Positions 1 to 7,683 of a DNA stretch of 64,000 nt are shown piece after piece. Numbering within the stretch: the first letter of the stretch is position 1; each line of letters opens with the position of its first letter. Source of the DNA: Blastopirellula marina. GTDB lineage: Bacteria > Planctomycetota > Planctomycetia > Pirellulales > Pirellulaceae. Position numbers and translations under genes: made by a program. The notes beneath the pieces were generated by a model that worked only from the letters and a program-made list of their open reading frames with translations, made no database searches and was not told where the DNA came from. The stretch lies in contig NZ_PUHY01000010.1 in the NCBI RefSeq assembly GCF_002967765.1, positions 868,001 through 932,000 of the forward strand, read 5' to 3'.

Positions 1-115
1 CCGTCAGGTGTACCAGCAAGAGCACGCTGACAAAGCCACGAAAACCAGGGCTCCAATTCGGATGCGGGACCGGGCTTTGCGGTGGTGTCGGATTGGCGTT
101 AGGGCGATTGTTCAT
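1..115 (-). CDS. N-terminal fragment of a membrane protein
   Basis: Only the first 38 codons are inside the window; the gene continues past the left edge. It starts at an ATG at 115-113, preceded by an AGGAAAAG ribosome site. The first 25 residues are Pro/Asn-rich, and a hydrophobic stretch (GFVSVLLLVHL) begins at about residue 27. It therefore looks like an integral membrane protein with a short cytoplasmic N-terminus. The family cannot be identified from so short a piece. Confidence 0.6.
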   Translation of the reverse strand, partial: MNNRPNANPTPPQSPVPHPNWSPGFRGFVSVLLLVHLT

Positions 116-192
116 GGTACTTTTCCTATCGACCAAAACGCGGCTGCGTCTGTCTGAAAAAGAAGTACGCCTGAACTTGCCAAGTGGGCACG

Positions 193-233
193 AAAAAAAC
201 CCTCGCGAAGGGATTAGCCATCACGAGGGTTTT
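193..233. terminator. Bidirectional intrinsic terminator
   Basis: A CCCTCG (200-205) / CGAGGG (224-229) stem is flanked by an A-run at 193-199 and a T-run after 229. Read on the minus strand it lies just past the stop of the TIGR03000 gene and ends in a U-tract, so it most likely terminates that transcript. Confidence 0.7.
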
Positions 234-267
234 CTGGTTTAGTCAAACTTTATCGGGACGATTCGCC

Positions 268-1374
268 TTAGAGCGAAGCGACCGAATCGGTGCTGAAATC
301 GAAGGTGATTTCCTGGTTGTCACCACCGGTCAGGTCGATGACCTTACGCTTGGTGACAGGGTTACCGTTGCGAAGAACGGTCACGACGATGTCGTAATCC
401 TTCCAGGTTTCGCCCGGGGCCAGCGTATCGGTGCTGAACACCCGCTTTTCGCCCAGCGTTCGCATTTCGTTGCCTGCGAGAACAACCGAAGCGTTCTCAG
501 GAACGTTCAGCGTAACCTTGGTTTCGACGGGCTTGCCAACGACTTGAACGTCTGGCGTCGCAGTCGGGTCGAAGTTGAAGTCGACGTTCTGGGTTTCACC
601 ACTGTTCAACTTGACCGTTTTGACTTCGCTGACCAGTTCGCCGTTGACACGCATTTCAGCACGAATTTCGTACTCGAACGTGTAACCTGGCTCCAGGTCG
701 CGAGAGACAAAGCGACGGACGTTGCCGGTGCTGCGGGTGACTTTGTCATTGACATAGATCTTAGCGTCTGCAGGAACATTGACGTTAATGACGGCGTCAT
801 TGGCACGATAGCTTGCAGCTTCGGCTGGCGTCATTGGCGTTTCTGGTGGAGTCATCGGAGCTTCCATCGAAGGAGCCGATTCGGTTGGGGTGTAGTACTG
901 GTAGATACCACTCGAACCGCCGCTGCTGCCGCCGCTCGATCCACCACTGCTACCGCCGCTTGAAGCACCGCTGGAACCCCAGCTGCCACTGCTTCCACCG
1001 CTCGAACCCCACGAACGCTTCTTCACATGATGACTGAACAACCCGCCACCGCTGCTGCCGCCACTGGAACCCCAGCTACCGCTGCTGCTGCCCGAGCTTC
1101 CGTATACTTTCGGAGCACGATGATGATCCCACCAACGTTGGAACAGTCCGCCGCGCCAGCTGCCGCTGGAACCGTACGAGCCACTGCTCGCACCGCTGCT
1201 GCCGCTCCAGTAGGAACCACTCGAACCGCCGCTGCTACCGCCGCTCGATCCACCACTGGACCCGCCGCTTGATCCCCAAGATCCCCAGCCTGCCTGTGCT
1301 TGGCCTGCGGTGGTAAACATTACCGCACATGCCAACGCTCCGGCCAACGCGAATTTTCGGCCAATGCTTTTCAT
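268..1374 (-). CDS. Secreted TIGR03000-repeat protein with GSSGG linker
   Basis: This 368-residue predicted exported protein starts at ATG 1374, which opens directly into a signal peptide (KSIGRKFALAGALACAVMF, then AQA). A longer frame from 1497 would bury that signal, so I reject the upstream start. Residues ~27-165 are a low-complexity Gly/Ser region with GSSGGSS repeats, broken by short Trp/Arg/Lys patches. Two ~80-residue repeats follow, each beginning with an I/L-N-V-P-x-x-A pattern and ending in Q-x-V/I-x-F-x-F; this is the planctomycete-specific TIGR03000 module. Its biochemical function is unknown. Location outside the cytoplasm is inferred from the signal peptide, and a cell-surface or matrix role is a guess from the Gly/Ser linker. 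Confidence 0.85.
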   Translation of the reverse strand: MKSIGRKFALAGALACAVMFTTAGQAQAGWGSWGSSGGSSGGSSGGSSGGSSGSYWSGSSGASSGSYGSSGSWRGGLFQRWWDHHRAPKVYGSSGSSSGSWGSSGGSSGGGLFSHHVKKRSWGSSGGSSGSWGSSGASSGGSSGGSSGGSSGGSSGIYQYYTPTESAPSMEAPMTPPETPMTPAEAASYRANDAVINVNVPADAKIYVNDKVTRSTGNVRRFVSRDLEPGYTFEYEIRAEMRVNGELVSEVKTVKLNSGETQNVDFNFDPTATPDVQVVGKPVETKVTLNVPENASVVLAGNEMRTLGEKRVFSTDTLAPGETWKDYDIVVTVLRNGNPVTKRKVIDLTGGDNQEITFDFSTDSVASL

Positions 1375-1617
1375 ACCCGGATTCACTCCAACTATCGTTT
1401 TCCAAAACACGTGATCTGCAATCATTGCGAGGCTAGCACCAACGCTGCCTTCCATGAACTTAGCAAGTGTAGCCTTCAATTCAAGGAGAATGGGCAAATT
1501 TTACTGAATACATAGAATTTAGAGATGGGGAATTGTATTCCCGTAAATAGCGGCGCAGCAGCAACTTACAGAGATCACATTTCTCACGCAGATCGACGTC
1601 GCTGGCGTTATGGACAT

Positions 1618-2841
1618 CTAGCGGACCGCTTCGATGCTGACATTATCCACATACATAGTGCCAACGGCCCCAGCCGTATTAATCCGGAACAGTGCTTCCC
1701 GCGTCGCTGGGGGGATGGTGATCGTCTTTTCGACTTGGTGCCAGTCTTGCGTTCCCAGGAAAGGCCCCACCGCAGCGCGGCCTAATTCCCTCCGCTGTTC
1801 GTCGTAGAAACTAAGCATCAGCATCGGTGCCAATGTCCGATCGGTCCCCAACCCGATCCCATCAGTCTTCACCCATCCTTTGATGTTCAGCCGATGAACC
1901 TGACGGCCGTCGAGTGCCAATCCCTGTAAAGCCAACGCGACACGTCCAGGATCGCTGTTCGAGAGCTTCAAGCAATGCGTGCCACTAGGAGAAGCGGAGT
2001 CTTCCACCAGTTCCAATTGCCGCTGGTAGTACCACCCCTGCACCGTGCCGTTTTCAGCTAACGGTTGTTCGAAGTCGCCGTTTTCAAGGTGTGGGTTCGC
2101 TGGATCAGGCTTCACTTGACGACGATCTTCCGCTTCGCCCGTCATCGGGACGAACAAAGTCGGGCGAAGTGGATCGGCCTCAAGCTTACCGTTCTTCTTC
2201 GTAAACAGCACTAACGTTTGTTGATAACGTTCCCCCACTGGAATGACCATGCGTCCTCCTTCTCGCAGCTGGTCGATCAGCGGTTGCGGGACATTCTCAG
2301 GAGAACAGGTCACGATGATTTTGTCGAACGGTGCGTACTGCGGCCAACCTAAGAAACCATCGCCCACTTTCGTATGCACGTTGTCGTAGCCGAGACGCTG
2401 AAGGGTGCGAGCTGCTTTTCGTCCCAGCACTTCCTTGATTTCGATGCTATAGACATCCTTCACCAAAGGGCTCAGGATCGCGGCTTGGTAGCCGCTGCCG
2501 GTGCCAATTTCTAACACCTTATCGGTCGGCTTCGTTTCGAGTGACTCGGTCATGTAGGCCACGATGAACGGAGAAGAAATCGTTTGATCTTCGCCGATGG
2601 GCAACGCCATGTCGTAATAAGCCTGAGCTCGTTGCGACGACGAAACGAACTCATGCCGCAAGGTATCGCGCATCGACTTGATGACGCGTGGATCTTTCAC
2701 CCCATTGGCCACGATGGCCGTTTCGACCAACTGATTCCGCGCGGCTTCGAAGGGATCACGAGCATCCGCCGTACGAGCGACTCCCAGAACGAGGAACGTG
2801 GCAGCGAATAACCAAGCGGTCGTGGAAATAGATCGGTTCAT
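1618..2841 (-). CDS. pcm: Exported protein-L-isoaspartate O-methyltransferase with C-terminal CBM-like domain
   Basis: The 407-residue protein is chosen to start at ATG 2841, where a signal peptide begins (NRSISTTAWLFAATFLVLG). Residues ~30-238 are a PCMT domain: the SAM-binding motif LEIGTGSGYQA lies at ~110-120, followed by YSIEIK and an FDKIIVTCS strand. PCMTs methylate L-isoaspartyl residues in aged proteins to start their repair, using S-adenosylmethionine. From ~250 a second domain (NGDFE, GWYY, SGTHCLKL, GWVKTDG) looks like a carbohydrate-binding jelly roll. An exported PCMT is odd because SAM is normally cytoplasmic; the signal could instead be an anchor. The gene stands alone on the minus strand. 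Confidence 0.85.
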   Translation of the reverse strand: MNRSISTTAWLFAATFLVLGVARTADARDPFEAARNQLVETAIVANGVKDPRVIKSMRDTLRHEFVSSSQRAQAYYDMALPIGEDQTISSPFIVAYMTESLETKPTDKVLEIGTGSGYQAAILSPLVKDVYSIEIKEVLGRKAARTLQRLGYDNVHTKVGDGFLGWPQYAPFDKIIVTCSPENVPQPLIDQLREGGRMVIPVGERYQQTLVLFTKKNGKLEADPLRPTLFVPMTGEAEDRRQVKPDPANPHLENGDFEQPLAENGTVQGWYYQRQLELVEDSASPSGTHCLKLSNSDPGRVALALQGLALDGRQVHRLNIKGWVKTDGIGLGTDRTLAPMLMLSFYDEQRRELGRAAVGPFLGTQDWHQVEKTITIPPATREALFRINTAGAVGTMYVDNVSIEAVR

Positions 2842-3053
2842 CACACTACTTTTCGGGAGGGTGAGAAGAGATTTCGGGGGTACGGGCACTTCCCATTATA
2901 GGTTCTGACCTCCAGAATTCGGACTGTTTCGCTACTTTTTTAGCTATCTGTGTGCGCGATCGGCGACTTACTTGCTTCCGCCAGCCAGTCATCGAAAATA
3001 GTCTGTTTCCCCTGCCCTGCCCCAATTCGGCCTTCTCGCGAAAGAATCGATAC

Positions 3054-3851
3054 ATGCGTCACAACCCTGTCAAAGCAAAATTGCGTGCCGGCGAACCCAC
3101 ATTCGGAACCTGGCTTAGTTTGGGCGACCTTTATGCGACCCGCGTGTTGGCCCGCATGAGTTGGGACTGGCTGGCACTCGATATCGAACACTCGGCGATC
3201 GACTGGGCCCAGGCAACCATGATCTTCGGAGCGGTCGCCGACGCTGGATCTGTTCCGCTGGCCCGTATTCCAGATGGCGATCACACGACCATTAAGAGAA
3301 CGCTCGATGCTGGGGCGTGGGGAATCATTGTGCCGATGGTCGATACGGTCGAACAAGGAAAGGCCGCTATCGCCGCCGCCAAATATCCGCCTGTTGGAAA
3401 CCGAAGCGTTGGTGGCGGTATGCACGCGATGAACTTCGGTGCAACCGCCGGCGATTACTACAAACAAGCGAATTACGAGATCTTGGTTGTCCTGCAAACG
3501 GAAAGCCCCACCGGGGTCGCCAACGCCGAACAGATTTATGCCTTGCCAGGTTGCGATGCGATTTTCGTCGGCCCCAACGACTTGCGAGCTCAGATGCGAT
3601 CCGGCGACGGCACGGATCCTACGCCTGACCAGCACGAGGCCATGATTCAGCGCGTAATTGAAGCGGGTAAAAAGGTAAGTTGCCCAACCGGCATGCACAC
3701 AATGGAAGCGGAAGAAGCCCTGAAGCGGGCCGAAGAGGGAATGCAGTTTCTCGCCGTTGGCAGCGACCTAAGAATGATGACGGTTTACGCTCAAGAGTCG
3801 CTTAAGAAAATCCGCCCCAACGGCGACCAACGCGACTTGGCCCGATATTAA
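3054..3851 (+). CDS. HpcH/HpaI-family class II aldolase
   Basis: This 265-residue enzyme is related to 2-keto-3-deoxy-L-rhamnonate / 2-dehydro-3-deoxyglucarate aldolases, which cleave 2-keto-3-deoxy acids to pyruvate plus an aldehyde using a divalent metal. Family marks are DIEHS (general-base His), [15 protein letters not shown], the metal-binding Glu in QTESPTG and the Asp in IFVGPNDL, with GSDLRMM near the end. The start is ATG 3054; an upstream in-frame ATG at 2952 would add residues outside the family's normal N-terminus. The substrate cannot be told from sequence, and no sugar-acid genes lie next to it. Confidence 0.85.
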   Translation: MRHNPVKAKLRAGEPTFGTWLSLGDLYATRVLARMSWDWLALDIEHSAIDWAQATMIFGAVADAGSVPLARIPDGDHTTIKRTLDAGAWGIIVPMVDTVEQGKAAIAAAKYPPVGNRSVGGGMHAMNFGATAGDYYKQANYEILVVLQTESPTGVANAEQIYALPGCDAIFVGPNDLRAQMRSGDGTDPTPDQHEAMIQRVIEAGKKVSCPTGMHTMEAEEALKRAEEGMQFLAVGSDLRMMTVYAQESLKKIRPNGDQRDLARY

Positions 3852-3875
3852 TCGCCAAATTAGACGCAACAAGAA

Positions 3876-4829
3876 TTAGCCAGCCGTCGGTTCCGCTGAG
3901 ATCTGCTGGCCCATCCCCTTCGTCAGCGCCATGAAGGCGGACTCGAGATTGATTTCCTCTTCACGGAACATCGTGATCTTGTGACCTGCTTGAATCAACT
4001 GCGTCGGCAGGTCGCTGTAATCTTCGACATCTTTCTTCAAGGTTACCAGGAGATGGTCGACCCGAGATTCAATCGTTTCGACAATCTCAGATTGCTCGAG
4101 CGTCTTGCCGGCCGCCTCATTGTCGCCAGCAACGGCAATCAAGAGAGTGGTCTTCTGCTTGACCTGCTTGATGACTTCGGAAACCGAGGCGTTCACTTCC
4201 AGCACACCACGATCGATGATTCCGATCTTGTTACAAACATCCGCCAATTCCGGCAGAATGTGACTGGAAACGATAATCGTTTTCCCCATATCGCGGAGTC
4301 GCTTGAGCAAGTTTCGCATTTGAATACGAGCACGCGGATCTAAACCACTCGCGGGCTCGTCCAAAAGCAAAACTTGGGGATTGTGAAGCAGCACGCGGGC
4401 CAATCCCAAACGCTGCGTCTGACCACGTGAAAGCGTGTTGGCGAACGCGTTACGTTTGAATTCGAGGTCGACCAACTCGAGCATTTCGTTACATACTTTG
4501 GTTCGCGCGGCACCGTTAATGCGATAGGCAGCCGCGAAAAACTCGAGGTATTCGATCACCTTCATGTCGTCGTACACGCCGAAGAAGTCTGGCATGTAAC
4601 CGACCAAGCGACGAATCTCCTTCGGCTTGGTATAGATCGAATTCCCGCAGACGTAAGCTTCGCCCCAAGTTGGATTGAGAAGCGTGGCGATGATCCGCAT
4701 GGTGGTCGTCTTACCGGCACCGTTGGGACCAATGAACCCAAATACATCTCCTTGGTCGAGATCGAGTTCGATGCCCTTGATGGCGTAGAAGTCGCCGTAC
4801 TTCTTGGTCAGATCGATGGTCTTGATCAT
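3876..4829 (-). CDS. ABC transporter ATP-binding protein
   Basis: The 317-residue ATPase has Walker A GPNGAGKTT at ~34-42, the signature LSRGQTQRL near 134, Walker B VLLLDEPASGLDP near 153 and an H-loop in IVSSHILPEL. It is of the ABC-2 exporter / CcmA-like type, with a C-terminal extension beyond residue ~225. Its ATG overlaps the stop of the upstream membrane-protein gene (ATGA at 4829-4826), so the two are translationally coupled and probably act together. No separate ABC-2 permease lies in this operon. Confidence 0.9.
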   Translation of the reverse strand: MIKTIDLTKKYGDFYAIKGIELDLDQGDVFGFIGPNGAGKTTTMRIIATLLNPTWGEAYVCGNSIYTKPKEIRRLVGYMPDFFGVYDDMKVIEYLEFFAAAYRINGAARTKVCNEMLELVDLEFKRNAFANTLSRGQTQRLGLARVLLHNPQVLLLDEPASGLDPRARIQMRNLLKRLRDMGKTIIVSSHILPELADVCNKIGIIDRGVLEVNASVSEVIKQVKQKTTLLIAVAGDNEAAGKTLEQSEIVETIESRVDHLLVTLKKDVEDYSDLPTQLIQAGHKITMFREEEINLESAFMALTKGMGQQISAEPTAG

Positions 4830-7099
4830 CGTTGTGCTATCTCACTATCGCTACGTCGTTGAACGGGATAAACGATTCGCACGTACGACCACGTTTGCGA
4901 ATCCCCTTCGGCGACGGGTTCACCGTCGATCTGAACTTGCGAGGCGGGACGTTCAACCTTCCCGATCAGCACTGCTCGATCTCCCTGCGTGTGCGAGGAA
5001 AGATCGACGTAGCTCTGAAACTGATTCGAGAGGCCTGTGAAGTTTGGCCCACCTGCGGCACTGTAAAACATGGCGACCTCCATGATTCGGTCGACATCCG
5101 TGCTCTGCCGATCCCACAACGAGTCGCCGTCGGACAATTCCTGAACGCGTCGTCGCTTGAGAACTTTCTCGGTATTCTGAACGGAATGCCCAGGAAGAAG
5201 CTGAACCGTTCCATTCGCCGGTAAGTTCGGCACGAAGTAGGCCCAGCGTCCATGAAAGACGAAACAGTCGGTCAGATTCATGTCCGTTGGATTGTGCAAT
5301 TCACCATCGATCAGTTCGCTCTCGCGTTCGTTGAGCGGCTGATTATCGACTTTGGACATCTCGCCCCAACCACGTCCCATTAAGGTTTTGGACGACCAGA
5401 TTTGAATCGGGAGTTGTTCGAGCGTTCCGTCGGTAACATCACCATCGGTGAAGTCGATCGCATACGGCGTGGGCACGGTAGAGATCGACTGGCGAGCACT
5501 CATACCTCCGAGCCCTGAACCGGCGAGTCCCTGCCAGCTTTCGAGCTGGTTCCAATTGGCCACGGGAATCGCCTTCGGCTCGATCTTTACGTCGTATCGT
5601 TTTGTGTCAGGGCTGAAGAGATGAAACCAAGTCGTCGAACGAACCGTACGCGAAGCCATGTCGACGTCGAGCACTTCCACATGGTTCATCTTCAACACGG
5701 TTCCTTTGCTCCATGTCGCCAAGTACCAGATACCAACGCTGGCCAAAAGAATCACCGTTGGGAACGTCACCCAGGTCCATTCCATCCGAATATTGAAACG
5801 ACGCAGGAAGAAGTAGTCGCCTGGACCAATCAACGCCAAGTAGGCAACCAAGATCGCTCCGATCATGAAGAACGAGACGTTTCGCACGCCTGGGAATTGA
5901 TCGAGCGCCATTCGTAACTGGCCTGCGATGTCGGTGTAGCCGAAGTGAGCTACGCTGCTGCCCGATTGATTGGAGGATTGCGAATCATCCTGACGAACGC
6001 TGATGTCTTCGAGCAAGATCTTCAGCAGCGGCTCGCGTCCATCCCAGGAAGCGATGGGTTCGGCTGTGAAATCGAATCCGAAGAAATCAATCGTTCCGAA
6101 ACCCGCCGCGCTGCGAACCCACAACGGGAAACTGGCCTGTCGTGACCCTTCGACCACCCTTTGGATACCGCTCGTTTCCTTCAACACCGATACGGTGATC
6201 GCCCCTCCGACGGCGCGGTCGATGCGAGCTTCGCGGCCAACTAACGCTTCGAGTTCGGTGGTGTCACGGACCTCGGCGACGCGATCGAATGTTCCAGGGG
6301 CGAAACGAGCCAACGGCTTACCTTCCGCAATTAGATCGGAACCAGCCGCCCCAACCGACATCACGAATTGACCGCCCAGCTTAAGCCACTGCTCGATGGC
6401 GTCTAACTGTGCAGGTGCGAAGCGAGTGACTTCGGAAGGATCGTTGGCATTCCACACGATCAGATCGACCCCTTCCATCATATACCAGGCTTTGGGCATC
6501 TGACGGGGATCGGTAAGTGGAACCAAGACGGTCGATTCACCTAACCGCGAACCGTACCGCTGAAGTGCGTTGGCCAGTCCCATGTCGGAACCGATTTGAA
6601 GAAACCATCGCTGTGTTGCTTGAACTGGCTCGGCGAGCTTGCCTACCGGGATCTCACGGATTGTTGTCTTGGTTTGTCCTGATTGGCCAGTGACGATTTG
6701 AATCTGCAAATTGGAGCTGCGACGGCCGATCTTCACCGGTACGCGATACAATGACTCGCCCGAAATGGTTTCAGGCACGCCAGCTTTTACTTCAACGGGA
6801 ACGCCATCGCTATCGAGCGCGATCACAGCCACGCTGGGAGGTGACTCGAAGGAATTCGTCGGCATCGAAATACGGACTTCCGTCCAGCTTCCAAGCTTGA
6901 AACGGCCTGCGATACCCAGGTCAACGGAGATTGACTGGAGATTGTGTTCATTAGCAACCCAGAAACCGGCATCTGCAGCAGATTCTTCAGGAGCGGTTTC
7001 TTCCGCAGCAACGGCAGTTGAAAAAGGCGCAACGCAAAACAGCGCCAGCAGGAACCATGCGAGCAAGCGAGAAGTACGTTGGTTGAATAAGCTCCGCAT
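4826..7099 (-). CDS. Large membrane protein coupled to an ABC ATPase
   Basis: The start chosen is ATG 7099, opening a signal/anchor sequence (RTSRLLAWFLLALFCVAPF) and giving 757 residues. The extracytoplasmic part holds a segment resembling a Rossmann-like GldG/ThuA-type fold (DLIVWNANDP, LDAIEQWLKLGGQFVMSVG). Two hydrophobic segments follow near the middle (FFMIGAILVAYLALIG and FPTVILLASVGIWYLATW), then another soluble domain. I cannot assign a named family. The 4-base overlap with the downstream ATPase argues for one complex, possibly an exporter or gliding-type machine; this is inference from context only. Confidence 0.75.
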   Translation of the reverse strand: MRSLFNQRTSRLLAWFLLALFCVAPFSTAVAAEETAPEESAADAGFWVANEHNLQSISVDLGIAGRFKLGSWTEVRISMPTNSFESPPSVAVIALDSDGVPVEVKAGVPETISGESLYRVPVKIGRRSSNLQIQIVTGQSGQTKTTIREIPVGKLAEPVQATQRWFLQIGSDMGLANALQRYGSRLGESTVLVPLTDPRQMPKAWYMMEGVDLIVWNANDPSEVTRFAPAQLDAIEQWLKLGGQFVMSVGAAGSDLIAEGKPLARFAPGTFDRVAEVRDTTELEALVGREARIDRAVGGAITVSVLKETSGIQRVVEGSRQASFPLWVRSAAGFGTIDFFGFDFTAEPIASWDGREPLLKILLEDISVRQDDSQSSNQSGSSVAHFGYTDIAGQLRMALDQFPGVRNVSFFMIGAILVAYLALIGPGDYFFLRRFNIRMEWTWVTFPTVILLASVGIWYLATWSKGTVLKMNHVEVLDVDMASRTVRSTTWFHLFSPDTKRYDVKIEPKAIPVANWNQLESWQGLAGSGLGGMSARQSISTVPTPYAIDFTDGDVTDGTLEQLPIQIWSSKTLMGRGWGEMSKVDNQPLNERESELIDGELHNPTDMNLTDCFVFHGRWAYFVPNLPANGTVQLLPGHSVQNTEKVLKRRRVQELSDGDSLWDRQSTDVDRIMEVAMFYSAAGGPNFTGLSNQFQSYVDLSSHTQGDRAVLIGKVERPASQVQIDGEPVAEGDSQTWSYVRIVYPVQRRSDSEIAQR

Positions 7100-7332
7100 C
7101 TTGATTCCCAAACAAGCCTGGGGCCGTTTTCTTCGCGGTACATTTATTACGGGCAAACAATTGGCTTGTTCGGCCGCCAAATCCGTTTAGGCGGCAAAAG
7201 ATTCCCGTGACCTCGCCCTGAAGCACTGCGGCGAAGGCAAAGTAAACCTACTAGGATAGTCGCCTGGGCGTTTGTGAGCGAGCGGCCGAATCGATCGGCT
7301 TGCCGAATTTCCTGAGAAGTTTACGCCTGAAG

Positions 7333-7683
7333 TTACGGTTTTTCCGCATCATCGCAGGTACAAACGAACTTTCCGCAGCCTGGGCAGCCGCTGCCGTATT
7401 TCTCATTCAAAGCTTCCGCCAAGTCGATTCCAGCGACGTTGGCAATGGTGGCCAACCAAGCAATCACGTCGGCGAACTCGCCTTTCCGTTCTTCGTGGGT
7501 TCCCCCTCGCAGGGCGGAAGAAAGTTCCCCCACCTCCTCCATCAGCCACATGAAGGTTCCCTCGATGCCCCGAGCTTCATCCTTCTCGTAGTACATCTCA
7601 CGGATGAGCTGTTGAAGTTGGCGAATTCCGACATCCCCTTCCAAGGGAGTCTCAGGCGAATCGCTGGAAGAATTGTCCGTCAT
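7333..7683 (-). CDS. MazG-like nucleotide pyrophosphohydrolase
   Basis: This 116-residue protein is a single MazG-type four-helix unit. The metal-binding motifs are EEVGE (EExxE) and EFADV (ExxD), as in enzymes that hydrolyse non-canonical or excess NTPs to NMP plus pyrophosphate. The C-terminus adds a Cys cluster (CPGCGKFVCTC) that probably binds zinc. Its ATG overlaps the stop of the upstream TPR gene by ATGA (7683-7680), so it is translationally coupled to it. It is shorter than the two-domain E. coli MazG and closer to the single-domain homologues. Confidence 0.85.
   Translation of the reverse strand: MTDNSSSDSPETPLEGDVGIRQLQQLIREMYYEKDEARGIEGTFMWLMEEVGELSSALRGGTHEERKGEFADVIAWLATIANVAGIDLAEALNEKYGSGCPGCGKFVCTCDDAEKP

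Noticed and set aside
184-963. 259-residue plus-strand frame opposite the TIGR03000 gene
   Set aside because: Low-complexity antisense of the Gly/Ser repeats and a terminator region, not protein-like.
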